IMG/VR virus record: IMGVR_UViG_3300043399_001408
Location: 1-23,667 of that record
Source: a virus
Direction: 5' to 3' (one strand)
Length of the DNA stretch: 23,667 bases
In this document: in pieces, positions 5,383 to 14,046 of the stretch
How the letters are laid out: every line of letters starts with the position of its first letter
How positions within the stretch are numbered: position 1 is the stretch's first letter
Position numbers and translations under genes: made by a program
The notes under the pieces: generated by a model
What the model was told of the DNA's origin: nothing
Seen by the model: only the letters and a program-made list of their open reading frames with translations
Database searches by the model: none

Positions 5383-8190
5383 ATGTTTGGATTCAAACCA
5401 AGAACGTTTAAATCAGGGAATTCTTCTACTCCTTCTATTAATCAAGGAATATTAGGTAATCTTGATCCGCAGCTTTACTTAAATTTAGAAGGTTTTAATG
5501 GAGAAAGTACAATAAAGGATTTTAAAAATGATAAATTACAACGTATTTCTAATAGTTTGCAAAAAATACAACTACAGCCATCATCAGTTGTTAGATTTTA
5601 CGATGGAACTTCTAAAGGTCTACAATCTTTAGCTGAAGAAAAAGGTCAATATAACTTACCTTCTAGAGTAAAAGGCTTTTTTACTAATGCACATACAGGT
5701 TCTAATAAAAAAGTTATAGATGTAGAGGGAACACAGTATTATAGTCCTTATATATCGACAACTAAAAATTTACGTGATTTTATAGATACTACCTTTAGTC
5801 CTGAGGGAGATACAAACCTTAGGCATGATGTTTTGCATAGATCACCTGTTATTGGAACTTTTGATAATATACCACCACATTACTTGCATGACATGAGTGC
5901 TATGCAAGATAGTTTCGCACTACCTTATCGAGAAAAAGAAGTTTTATTTGATTCTGATAATCCAAACCGGGAGACACTTTCCAGTTACCAGTCAGAACCC
6001 AGTAAAAATCCATTTCAAGGCAATATTAATATTGATTTAAATAAATTGTTCGCGTCTAGGGGAATGCTTGATGGCAATAGTCTTCAACGAGTAAATAGAT
6101 ATAACGATACTATGAGCAATATACCTAGAGATACGAGATTAAATGCTAATCAATTAAAGAATTTTCAAGAAGCACAGAATCTTTATAAAACTTTAGAACA
6201 AGAAGGATTTAGTAGAAATCCTCCAATACCTGCTCCTCAAAGATATGATAGTAATTTTCAACCTATAAAAAGCCATACTAACGAAGAATTTAAACAGTCA
6301 AGGCTTTTTGCCGACGGAGGATACGTAAGCGGTAATAGCAGTTACGATCCATATTTAAACACTTATAATTACCCAGAACCATTAAGGCTTTCTGAGTATT
6401 TAACTGACCAAATGCCTGAATCTGGCTATGACGAGACTGGAGGTTATGATGATCCTTATATGTCTTATGGGAATGCTTACGATACTGATGGGCAACAATA
6501 TTCTTTCAGAGAAGGAGGAGCGGTAGAAAGAGGAAATTCTAACTTCCCACGCTTATTAGATGTTATTGGCGAAGAAGAACCTGTTAGAGGCGATATAGTA
6601 AATAAAGCTAAAGAATTGTCGCAAATGGTCATTAATGAGGTACTTAATGCAAATAATGGCAAGTTAGACGAACCAACGTTGATAAATAAATTTACTGAGA
6701 TTGGTAATAGTTTAAATTTGAATGAAACAGAAAAAAATCAAGTAGAAAGGTTTGTTGAAAATATTTTTAAAAATTCTCAATTTAACGATGGTCCAGGTTA
6801 TTTTTATGAGAAAGCTCATGGAATGACGAATAATAAGCCAATACAATCTGCATTTAAAAGAGGAGGCTCTGTCGGTGATGAGGACTTACCGAAGCTTGCC
6901 GATCTGATTCGAAGACACGGAAGAAACGGCGATACCGAGCTTGCCCATATTAATCCTATTGAAGCTCACATATTAAAAAGTTTAGGTGGAAGTGGTACGA
7001 TAAATCCTGAAACGGGGCTTCGTGAGTACAGTTTTTGGAAAAAACCATGGAAAGCAATAAGAAGTGTAATAGGAGGTGGAGCAGGAGCTTTACTTGGTAA
7101 CATGATTTTACCAGGCGCAGGTGGTATTATAGGAGGGGCTATTGGTCAAGGAGCTCAAAATGCAATAAGAGGCAAGAGTGCACTCGGCGGAGCTTTAAAA
7201 GGAGCAGGTATGGGTGCAGCTCTTCCATCTATGGCATCAGGGCTTGGATGGGGAGCAAGTAAGTTAGGGGCTACAGCTCTTGGTTCTAGCCTTAGTAATT
7301 ATGGTACTACTAATGCAATATTGCCTGCCTTAGGTCTTGGTGGTTCAGGTAGTAGTAGCGGATTATTTGGGCTTGGAGGAAGTAATCCTTATGTAAATGG
7401 TGGACTTAGTGCTGCAACTGCGCTTTCTTCTGGTATGGGTACAGGAAGAGGTCAAGGTTTAGGTGTCAGTAGCGGGGATTATGCAGAGAACTATTATAAT
7501 TACATGCTTGATAGACAGAAAAAACAAGACAATATGGGTTTTACCGATAAATTACAAGACTATCTAACACAACCAGGGAATTTACTAACGCTTGGTACTA
7601 CTGCCGCTCAATATTTAGGTAGAGAAAAACCAAAGAGTCCAGAGAAAATAGCAGCAGAAGAGCGAAGGTATCGAAACGCAAGTCGTAAGACGATTGCTGA
7701 AGTTGAAGCTGATGAAGCTCTGGAAACCGCACGTGCCGATTTACAAAAAAAGCATAAAAACAAGCAGTTAGAAGAAGATATAAAGAACATGGGTTCTACT
7801 CGGAGGCGAGTTGTATCACCAGAAGAGTTTGCAAGGACTGGACGCTGGCTTGAGTATGAGGATGATGAAGGTAGGCCAGTTAGGATGAAAAGCGGTGGCC
7901 TGATGCGTAGTCCTTATGATTATCTGGTAGAAGAAGTTCGTTATCCTGCAAGCCCCCTACATTATTTAAGCGGGGATAGTGGCGGTCAGGACGATTTAAT
8001 TGATGCAAAGCTTAGCGATGGTGAATATGTAATAGATGCAGCGACTGTTGCTGATTTAGGGGATGGTAACAATGCTGCTGGGGCACGCAAGCTTGATAAT
8101 TTTAGACGTAACATTAGAGAGCATAAGAGAGGAGGTAAAATTACATTACCGCCTCGGGCAAAATCTCTACAGAGTTATTTGATGGGTTAG
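5383..8190 (+). CDS. internal virion/ejection protein with N-terminal ADP-ribosyltransferase-like domain
   Basis: A 935-aa mosaic protein. Residues 65-195 show the spacing of an R-S-E class ADP-ribosyltransferase: Arg71 in VVRFYDGTS, Ser125-Thr126-Thr127 in YSPYISTTKN, and Glu184-Lys185-Glu186 in YREKEVLF. The middle and C-terminus look like podovirus internal proteins. They contain short GG boxes (FADGGYV, FREGGAV, FKRGGSV, MKSGGLM), a LAHINPIEAHILKSLGGSGT block near 525-545, and a Gly/Ala-rich, membrane-active-looking stretch (about 562-628). Near the C-terminus is the LSDGEYVIDAATVADLGDG motif (about 877-895). The N-terminal 300 residues and about 405-480 are encoded by far more AT-rich DNA. 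It leads a run of likely co-ejected virion proteins; the enzymatic assignment is inference. Confidence 0.7.
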   Translation: MFGFKPRTFKSGNSSTPSINQGILGNLDPQLYLNLEGFNGESTIKDFKNDKLQRISNSLQKIQLQPSSVVRFYDGTSKGLQSLAEEKGQYNLPSRVKGFFTNAHTGSNKKVIDVEGTQYYSPYISTTKNLRDFIDTTFSPEGDTNLRHDVLHRSPVIGTFDNIPPHYLHDMSAMQDSFALPYREKEVLFDSDNPNRETLSSYQSEPSKNPFQGNINIDLNKLFASRGMLDGNSLQRVNRYNDTMSNIPRDTRLNANQLKNFQEAQNLYKTLEQEGFSRNPPIPAPQRYDSNFQPIKSHTNEEFKQSRLFADGGYVSGNSSYDPYLNTYNYPEPLRLSEYLTDQMPESGYDETGGYDDPYMSYGNAYDTDGQQYSFREGGAVERGNSNFPRLLDVIGEEEPVRGDIVNKAKELSQMVINEVLNANNGKLDEPTLINKFTEIGNSLNLNETEKNQVERFVENIFKNSQFNDGPGYFYEKAHGMTNNKPIQSAFKRGGSVGDEDLPKLADLIRRHGRNGDTELAHINPIEAHILKSLGGSGTINPETGLREYSFWKKPWKAIRSVIGGGAGALLGNMILPGAGGIIGGAIGQGAQNAIRGKSALGGALKGAGMGAALPSMASGLGWGASKLGATALGSSLSNYGTTNAILPALGLGGSGSSSGLFGLGGSNPYVNGGLSAATALSSGMGTGRGQGLGVSSGDYAENYYNYMLDRQKKQDNMGFTDKLQDYLTQPGNLLTLGTTAAQYLGREKPKSPEKIAAEERRYRNASRKTIAEVEADEALETARADLQKKHKNKQLEEDIKNMGSTRRRVVSPEEFARTGRWLEYEDDEGRPVRMKSGGLMRSPYDYLVEEVRYPASPLHYLSGDSGGQDDLIDAKLSDGEYVIDAATVADLGDGNNAAGARKLDNFRRNIREHKRGGKITLPPRAKSLQSYLMG

Positions 8191-8191
8191 C

Positions 8192-10171
8192 ATGAAAAAC
8201 TTAAATGACCTAAGAGAGCAGGCACTTGCCATTATCAATCGTGATGTAGGACGAATGGTAGGCAATTCCACACCTGTATATAGAGGAAAGACCAGCGTTC
8301 CGATGTCTTCTTTAACACAGAAGAAACGAACGCTGGAAGATCAGTTTAGCAATAGCCCTGCTCCTTATTCGCAAGAGGCAAGCAGCGTTTTTAATAGAAC
8401 TCCGCAAGGTTTTAATGAGGGACAAAAGACCTCTTTACTAGATATACTCTCATCAGGTCAAAGAGGGGTGGGTAATACCGGATGGAGGATGATGGGAAAA
8501 CAGTTTGGAGATAGAACTGGTAGTAGACAAACCGGTTTTTATAATAAATTTGATAAGAACCTAAATAAGGGGCTTGATTTATCCCGTGTTGGTATAGATG
8601 CCTTAAGTAACGATGCTAAAAGCTACGAGTCTGAGTTCAATCAGGGACTTGGAAATAGTTTAAATGCACTTGGTAACGCAGAAAAAGCAAAGAGAGCGGG
8701 ACTTACTAATATGCTGGGACAATTTGGCAATCAGCAACATATATATTCACATCTAGCAAATTCGGCAGATAAGAATAGGTTTTATGAAGAATTAAACGCC
8801 CCAAAACAAAAGATGAAGGCTTTGTACAATATAGTAAATAGCGGTGGTAATCCTGATAACATGGGGCCTTATGGTGAGGCTGCAGCGGTTAAGGTACTTG
8901 AGAAGGGACTAAATCTTTATAATAGCCCGACTCCTACTTACAATGGTCAGCAACTAGCTAATGTGCCGGAAGATTTAGCGGTATCACATCGCCTGCTAGG
9001 GGATTTAAGTCATGATTATAATGATTCCTCAAGGGAAGAAAGAGATAAGCTTTATGGCTCGTTAATGGGGCGAGAGAATGTCGGAACACGCAGTATTAAC
9101 GATTTACCTACAATTTATGATCCACAAGTAAACAAGCAAGACGGCGATACAAAAAGTCTTATTAAGTCAGAGAAAGCAAGAATCAGTATGGATCATGAAC
9201 GAAAAGGTACTTATGGATCACAATCACATTTATCACAAACCGAGGATGCTATTAATAGAATCGCTAAAAGCCGTTTTGGCAATAGAAACAACTTACTCCA
9301 GGATGTACTTCGGGGAAGAATGAGCGGTTTAAATAAAAGTGACATGAATGATTTAAACCGGTTAAATAGTTTAGGTCAGCAAGGATTATCTGAATATCAG
9401 GACGTACTTGGTAAGATTAGCGGAATGAACCAGCTCGGAGTAGACAAATGGCTAAATGCCCAAGATGAGTTAAATCAGAGGCGGGAGCGATTTGAAGAAG
9501 AGAGAAATCAGGAATGGCCGCAGGGGGCAGGAAGCGATATTGTAAAATATAACGTAAGCCCAGAAATCAGTAGTATTTTTGCTAATCCGGGTGTCAGTAG
9601 TACCCCCTCTGTTTATACGCCGTCTTTAAGGCCAAATATTCATGCTTTAGCACAATATGCGCAAACTGTACCGGTAAGTCATAGTGAGACGGAACTTGAG
9701 AGTAACCTAAATCAGGATATGGGTAGCATTAAGAATTATGCTGATTTTGAAAATACCAAGTTGCAAAAAAAGAGAGAAGAAGAGACTAGACGTCAGGAAG
9801 AGGAAAGGCAAAGAGCTTTAAAAAAAATAGCAGAAGGTAAAAAAGCAGAAGAACTCAACAAATTATATCTTCAAAGAAAGAAACAACATATAAAAGCGGC
9901 AGCAAAAAGAGATAATTTATATAATAGTTCTAATGTCAATGGCGTTAATGCTTTTTCATGGTACAAGTCTAATCCGAGCCGTGATTTTTATACGTTTTTT
10001 AGAGATGGTTTGAATATCCCGGATAGAGAACAACAAACTCCTGATAATGTTAGAATAATTAAAAACTTATATCAGAACCTACCTAAATATTTAGAAGAAG
10101 CAAAAAGAAGTGATTATTATTTGGATCAATATAATAAATACTATCAGGATATGATGCAATTAAAAGGGTAA
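8192..10171 (+). CDS. phage internal virion/structural protein, 659 aa
   Basis: The start codon lies one base after the stop of the preceding gene, so the two are coupled. No enzymatic motif is visible. The protein is rich in Asn, Gly, Gln and Ser in its first 200 residues and helical in the middle. It has a strongly charged coiled-coil stretch at about 520-575 (KKREEETRRQEEERQRALKK). The C-terminal 80 residues are aromatic-rich (SWYKSNPSRDFYTFFRDGL). Size, low-complexity composition and position between two other large virion-type genes suggest an internal head or DNA-ejection protein of a podovirus. A scaffold or tail-tip component cannot be excluded. Confidence 0.6.
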   Translation: MKNLNDLREQALAIINRDVGRMVGNSTPVYRGKTSVPMSSLTQKKRTLEDQFSNSPAPYSQEASSVFNRTPQGFNEGQKTSLLDILSSGQRGVGNTGWRMMGKQFGDRTGSRQTGFYNKFDKNLNKGLDLSRVGIDALSNDAKSYESEFNQGLGNSLNALGNAEKAKRAGLTNMLGQFGNQQHIYSHLANSADKNRFYEELNAPKQKMKALYNIVNSGGNPDNMGPYGEAAAVKVLEKGLNLYNSPTPTYNGQQLANVPEDLAVSHRLLGDLSHDYNDSSREERDKLYGSLMGRENVGTRSINDLPTIYDPQVNKQDGDTKSLIKSEKARISMDHERKGTYGSQSHLSQTEDAINRIAKSRFGNRNNLLQDVLRGRMSGLNKSDMNDLNRLNSLGQQGLSEYQDVLGKISGMNQLGVDKWLNAQDELNQRRERFEEERNQEWPQGAGSDIVKYNVSPEISSIFANPGVSSTPSVYTPSLRPNIHALAQYAQTVPVSHSETELESNLNQDMGSIKNYADFENTKLQKKREEETRRQEEERQRALKKIAEGKKAEELNKLYLQRKKQHIKAAAKRDNLYNSSNVNGVNAFSWYKSNPSRDFYTFFRDGLNIPDREQQTPDNVRIIKNLYQNLPKYLEEAKRSDYYLDQYNKYYQDMMQLKG

Positions 10172-10217
10172 TTAAATAGTTAAACTTTAGTTTGTTTTTA
10201 TCAATGTAATATCGATT

Positions 10218-11189
10218 ATGATTATGGAAGAAGAAATATTAAATCAGGTACAGGGGCTTCCGGAGAGAAGAAATCCTTTTGATGAGGGAATAGCAAAAGC
10301 AGTTAGCAGCACCCGAAGCAACTTAGGGATGAATCGGGATCAGCAGCATAGAGCGATAAATAATGCGTTACTTGCTCTTGGTAATGGTTTAGCAAACGAG
10401 CCTGTGCAACGTGGATTTAAAAACAATTTAGGAGTTATAGGGAGGGCGATGAATCCAGCGCTCTCGGCTTATAATACTAGCGAGGATGCTGCAATTGCCG
10501 AAAATGAGCGTTTGGCTAATCAAATTCTGCAACATCAAAGGGCAGAGCAGGCTTTAGCAGACACTCGAGAAGATAAAGCCTGGAATCGTAAATTCCAAGA
10601 GAGGCAGCTGGAAGAAACTAAAAGACATCATAATTTACTGGATAATTTCAGGAGAGATAAAAGAGAAGAGAAAAGTTTATTAAATAATTTTAAATTAAGT
10701 AAAGGAGAACGAGAAAAGATAGAAAAAGAAAAAGAGTTTGAGCACATGTCACAGACAGCAGAGAAGCTAGTTCAAGACTTAGGTTCCGAAGGAGAAAGAT
10801 CGCTTTGGGCAAAAAAATTCAGGCCAAAATTCAGTAATCAGGAATATACCCCTGACCAAATGAGAATTTTAGTTGCAGGTGAGTTACTAAAAGGAAAATT
10901 ATTTAAGGCTATGGGTTATCAGAGTACACCAGAATTTCTACATGTTCCAGACATACATCCTGACAAAGGAATAGAAGCAAATTTAGCAGCCATTGATACC
11001 ATGAGAAAAATGTTGATGCAAAAAACACAAGCAGAAAATACATCTCCTGCTGATGAAGGAGTTAAGAATAGTAACAATGGTGATAGGGTTTTGATGGTTG
11101 ATCCGGAAACTGGCGAAAAAGATTACGTCCCAAGAAACAGGGTAGAGGAAGCTATAAATATTGATGGCCTGCAGGTGGTAGATGAGTAA
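10218..11189 (+). CDS. phage internal virion protein, 323 aa, coiled coil
   Basis: Begins with ATG at 10218 or possibly the ATG six bases later; no strong ribosome-binding site is visible for either. An N-terminal region has a helical Ala/Asn-rich block (NNALLALGNGLANEP). It is followed by a long charged coiled coil (about 85-180) and a C-terminal segment VLMVDPETGEKDYVPRNRVEEAI. That segment resembles the short C-terminal motif ('..P.G....VP...V..A...G') common on podovirus ejection proteins. The gene overlaps the next one by 8 bases, showing tight co-expression. It probably forms part of the ejection complex with its neighbours; the exact role is unknown. Confidence 0.62.
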   Translation: MIMEEEILNQVQGLPERRNPFDEGIAKAVSSTRSNLGMNRDQQHRAINNALLALGNGLANEPVQRGFKNNLGVIGRAMNPALSAYNTSEDAAIAENERLANQILQHQRAEQALADTREDKAWNRKFQERQLEETKRHHNLLDNFRRDKREEKSLLNNFKLSKGEREKIEKEKEFEHMSQTAEKLVQDLGSEGERSLWAKKFRPKFSNQEYTPDQMRILVAGELLKGKLFKAMGYQSTPEFLHVPDIHPDKGIEANLAAIDTMRKMLMQKTQAENTSPADEGVKNSNNGDRVLMVDPETGEKDYVPRNRVEEAINIDGLQVVDE

Positions 11190-12960
11190 ATTTGATAAAT
11201 ATAGAACCGGTAGTAAGTTTGATAAATACCGGAGTCCTAAAGCTGTAGAAAAAGAACCTTCACCATCTTTTCTTGATAGGGTTAGTCAATTCGGCAAGGG
11301 AGCATTAGCAGGTTTTATGAGAAGCGGGTTAGCGGAGGGAGCTGATCAATTCGGGGCAGGTGTTATGGAGGTAGCACCCGGAGTTGTTGCTCCAATCCTG
11401 CCGCAGTCGGCACAAGTAATGTCTGATACTACAAATAAAGCCCTCGAATCTTTAGATTCTATGAAACCTAAGGAGAATGATAGTTTAGGAAATATTCTAT
11501 ATAAAGCAGGAGAATTTGGAGGAGCTACAGCAAGTATGCCTCTTCCAACCGGCGCTTCGTTAAATGCTGCTGGAATAGCAGCTAGAGGGGGTGGTAAATC
11601 TTTATTATCCAAATTTGCCAAAGATGTAGGAACAGGAAGTGCTATTGGCGGTGGATCAGGAGTAATGCAGGAAGCAGGTGTTAATCCACTTGCTGCTGAC
11701 CTAGCTGCGAGCTTTGCTGCTCCATTTGCTATTGCTGGAAGTAAAAACCTGTTAAATAACTTTACGAAACCTCGCCAGACGCTCGCAAAAATACCAATGA
11801 AACTTATGGGGTTAACGCCTAAGAGTATGAATATTGAAGCAGCAGGGGCGGCAAGAGATTTAGGTATAGATTTACCTGCTGCAGCAGTTACCGACTCCAA
11901 ATTAACCGCTTTAGCCGATCAGTACGTGGGGAAAGCTCCTATTTTCGGTGACAAGTTAAAAAATAAATATGCACTTGCCGAAGAACAGACACAAAAAGTG
12001 TTAAGTGATATTTTTGATGAAATCGGTCCCGCGAGAACTCCGGAAATAGAAGGTCATATTGCCGGTTTATACGATAAAGTAAAGACTTCATTACCGGCAG
12101 ATGCTAAAACATTACCTACTAACTTTAAAGAAGCAATTGATAATATTAAAATAGATACGGCTATTCTTTCCCCTGATGAAAAAAGCCTCCTGCAGTCGCT
12201 TGAAACTATGAAAAATGAAATAGAACCATTTTCAACAGTACTAAATCAATATGGTAGTCCTATAAAGTTACCGCTACAAGAGTATGACGTTAATAAACTC
12301 GTCGGTACTAAAAAAAGCCTGAATTCGATCATAAAATGGGATACAGACGCAGGAGTTAAAAATCAGCTTAAGAAAATACAAAAAGCGATTTCACAGGATA
12401 TTGAGCAGTACGGCAAGAGTAACCCAGAGTGGTATGATGCTTTTAAGGAAGCTGATAAATTATACGGAGATGTAGCTAGAAGAGAAAAACTAGAAAATAT
12501 ACTCGGCCATAAAGCTACGAATTACGCTACTGATAGTCTATCTTATAACGCTCTTGCTAAAGCAATAAACGATCCTAAAAATAGTGTATCTATTAAAAAA
12601 CAGCTTACGCCTGAGGTTTTTAAAAAAATACAGAAACTAGGCACTGTAGCTAAAGCTATGGCTATAAAGAGTAAAAATATTCCTAATCCATCAGGGACGG
12701 CTACTACTGGCGCGATTAGCGCGGCAATTTTTGGATTGTTTTATGATCCTATTACCACATCCAGTCTTCTTGGGGGAGCTTATGGTACAACAAAATTATT
12801 AACCGATAAAAAGTTTTTGGATTTAGCCTTAAAATTAGCAGAAAATCCTAATAACCTTGCAACTACTACTGCTTTAAATCATCGTATTAAAGAAATTACC
12901 GGATACCCAGCTATAGCTTTAAATAAAAATTTGCAGGAGATGAATAACCTACCGGAATAA
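11182..12960 (+). CDS. phage DNA-ejection/internal virion protein, 592 aa
   Basis: The N-terminus carries a short tandem motif (SKFDKYRTGSKFDKYRSP), then Gly/Ala-rich helices that could insert into membranes (about 30-60, 115-190). The central part is long and helical, and there is a hydrophobic stretch near the C-terminus (about 508-535: TGAISAAIFGLF). This architecture fits podovirus ejection proteins, which leave the virion and help DNA cross the cell envelope. The gene overlaps the preceding gene by 8 bases and is the last large gene of the + strand block. No catalytic motif such as a transglycosylase Glu signature is apparent, so the assignment depends on size, composition and context. 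Confidence 0.62.
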   Translation: MSKFDKYRTGSKFDKYRSPKAVEKEPSPSFLDRVSQFGKGALAGFMRSGLAEGADQFGAGVMEVAPGVVAPILPQSAQVMSDTTNKALESLDSMKPKENDSLGNILYKAGEFGGATASMPLPTGASLNAAGIAARGGGKSLLSKFAKDVGTGSAIGGGSGVMQEAGVNPLAADLAASFAAPFAIAGSKNLLNNFTKPRQTLAKIPMKLMGLTPKSMNIEAAGAARDLGIDLPAAAVTDSKLTALADQYVGKAPIFGDKLKNKYALAEEQTQKVLSDIFDEIGPARTPEIEGHIAGLYDKVKTSLPADAKTLPTNFKEAIDNIKIDTAILSPDEKSLLQSLETMKNEIEPFSTVLNQYGSPIKLPLQEYDVNKLVGTKKSLNSIIKWDTDAGVKNQLKKIQKAISQDIEQYGKSNPEWYDAFKEADKLYGDVARREKLENILGHKATNYATDSLSYNALAKAINDPKNSVSIKKQLTPEVFKKIQKLGTVAKAMAIKSKNIPNPSGTATTGAISAAIFGLFYDPITTSSLLGGAYGTTKLLTDKKFLDLALKLAENPNNLATTTALNHRIKEITGYPAIALNKNLQEMNNLPE

Positions 12961-13031
12961 CCAAAAATGCTTTTAAGTACACGTTAAATCTGATATTTTG
13001 GGTTGGATATTTAACTAATGAAATTATATTC

Positions 13032-13238
13032 ATGAAAAGAGGAGTTGTTAAATTTTATTCTACCGAAAGCAAGTATGGTTTTATTAAACCTGATGATGGC
13101 TCAAAAGATGTCTTCTTTCATCAGAACAATCTTATAAAATCTGGTATAGAAGAAATTAAAAAGAATCAGAAAGTTGAATATACACCAGCTACTAAAGGCG
13201 AAAAGGTATATGCTATTGATATCAGACATTTAGACTAA
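13032..13238 (+). CDS. cold-shock protein (CspA family)
   Basis: A 68-aa single-domain OB-fold protein of normal CspA length. The RNP1-like motif KYGFI (14-18) and the RNP2-like VFFH (27-30) are intact, with GVVKFY at the N-terminus and the typical strand VEYTPATKGEKVYAIDI at the C-terminus. Such proteins bind single-stranded RNA and DNA and melt RNA structure. The gene stands alone after the virion genes with a 71-base gap and no clear ribosome-binding site. It may be a phage-carried copy used to aid translation, or a host-derived passenger gene. It ends about 70 bases before a convergent hairpin. Confidence 0.9.
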   Translation: MKRGVVKFYSTESKYGFIKPDDGSKDVFFHQNNLIKSGIEEIKKNQKVEYTPATKGEKVYAIDIRHLD

Positions 13239-13308
13239 AATAATCCACAAAAAACCTTAATAACTTTGTGTATTATGCTTGCAGGGGTTAGTTTTTCAAG
13301 GTTTTAGT

Positions 13309-13331
13309 GACTGCCTAGAAAATAGGCAGTC
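13309..13331. terminator. hairpin between convergent gene blocks
   Basis: GACTGCCTA (13309-13317) pairs perfectly with TAGGCAGTC (13323-13331) around a GAAAA loop. It sits between the cold-shock gene on the + strand and the lipoprotein gene on the - strand, where a two-way terminator is expected. No clear U-run follows on either strand, so termination efficiency is uncertain. Confidence 0.5.
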
Positions 13332-13344
13332 GTGATTATTCAAA

Positions 13345-13518
13345 TTAATTTTGCTGTACAGTGTTATTTTGTTGCTCTTTTTTCTGCTGTTGCTCTACGT
13401 TTGTTGGTGTAGTTATCTCATTAAATATCTCAATAGTAGGTGAGAAAAAGTCGTCACAAGCGATTAATAAACTAATTATTATTAATGTAAGACCAGCAAG
13501 TATTTTAAATTTACGCAT
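13345..13518 (-). CDS. small lipoprotein, 57 aa
   Basis: This reading frame begins MRKFKILAGL and has a hydrophobic helix ending in a classical lipobox, LLIAC (17-21), with the lipidated Cys21. A short Gln/Asn/Lys-rich tail of about 36 residues follows. Its ATG (13516-13518) overlaps the last codons of the RuvC-like gene, and the frame ends just before the convergent hairpin. Size and build are those of phage lipoproteins such as outer-membrane spanins (Rz1-like) or superinfection-exclusion lipoproteins. No partner spanin or other lysis gene is visible here, so the role is open. Confidence 0.65.
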   Translation of the reverse strand: MRKFKILAGLTLIIISLLIACDDFFSPTIEIFNEITTPTNVEQQQKKEQQNNTVQQN

Positions 13519-13993
13519 AATTTATTTCCTTATTTTTATTATTTAGTACAAAATCAAGCAGAGCAAGACTATCGGCCTCGTTATCATCAGCTGGAGAAAA
13601 CCCCTTGTTTCTAACAGCTGTTATTACGGACTCTTTAGAGCTATTACCTTTACCAGTAATATGTTTCTTAATTGTTCCAACAGGTATGCCTTGGTATGGT
13701 ATCTGGTGATGTTCACACCAGGCGGTAAGATGGGCAAGAAATCCGCCATATTTATGGGCAGCGTCTACTCCCTTATGGGCTCTTACTTCCTCAAAATAGA
13801 TCGCATCAATTAATCCTACAGTCGCCTTTAAATCGGTAAGCCATCGTTTAAAACGTAAAAATGACATACCGCCACCTTCAAACCTCCCAGTTTTAAAACT
13901 GGCAGTTCCGGAAGTTATGTTGCCTGCTGCCTCTCTAATAGCCCAGCCGGTAGTAGTACCAAGGTCTAGAGCTATAATTATTGATGTGCTCAC
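13511..13993 (-). CDS. RuvC-like Holliday junction resolvase (phage type)
   Basis: A 160-aa RNase H-fold nuclease of the RuvC group. The four acidic catalytic positions are visible: Asp10 in IIALDLGTTTGWA, Glu68/69 in IYFEEVRAHKG, and Asp136-137 plus Asp141 in DDNEADSLALL. The basic KKHITGKGNSSK loop (109-120) typical of RuvC is also present. It would cut branched replication or recombination intermediates, complementing the exonuclease and annealing protein at the other end of the window, and could trim branched DNA before packaging. The start is GTG at 13993, just after an extended -10 promoter. The lipoprotein gene overlaps its 3' end. Confidence 0.88.
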   Translation of the reverse strand: MSTSIIIALDLGTTTGWAIREAAGNITSGTASFKTGRFEGGGMSFLRFKRWLTDLKATVGLIDAIYFEEVRAHKGVDAAHKYGGFLAHLTAWCEHHQIPYQGIPVGTIKKHITGKGNSSKESVITAVRNKGFSPADDNEADSLALLDFVLNNKNKEINYA

Positions 13994-14006
13994 TTTTTTC
14001 TTTTTT

Positions 14007-14015
14007 ATTATAGCA
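14007..14015 (-). promoter_or_regulatory. extended -10 promoter for the resolvase gene
   Basis: Read on the - strand, TGCTATAAT (complement of 14007-14015) is a perfect extended -10 element. It lies 13 bases upstream of the GTG start of the resolvase gene. No good -35 is seen. It would give the resolvase and lipoprotein a very short leader and separate control from the tail genes. Confidence 0.5.
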
Positions 14016-14046
14016 CGAAATAACTGTAGACTTAAAAAATCGTAGT

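Noticed and set aside
10182-10193. AAACT/AGTTT inverted repeat followed by T-rich bases, as a terminator
   Set aside because: The stem is only five mostly A/T pairs with a two-base loop, too weak to call.
11346-11900. A 184-codon Ala/Pro-rich frame on the - strand
   Set aside because: It is antisense to the Gly/Ala-rich part of the 592-aa ejection protein, which explains its composition.
13246-13270. CACAAA/TTTGTG inverted repeat after the cold-shock gene
   Set aside because: A six-pair stem with a 13-base loop and no U-run; the nearby 9-pair hairpin is a better terminator candidate.
13361-13546. A Cys/Phe-rich 61-codon frame on the + strand
   Set aside because: It lies opposite the lipoprotein gene and the end of the resolvase gene, and has no ribosome-binding site or plausible domain.
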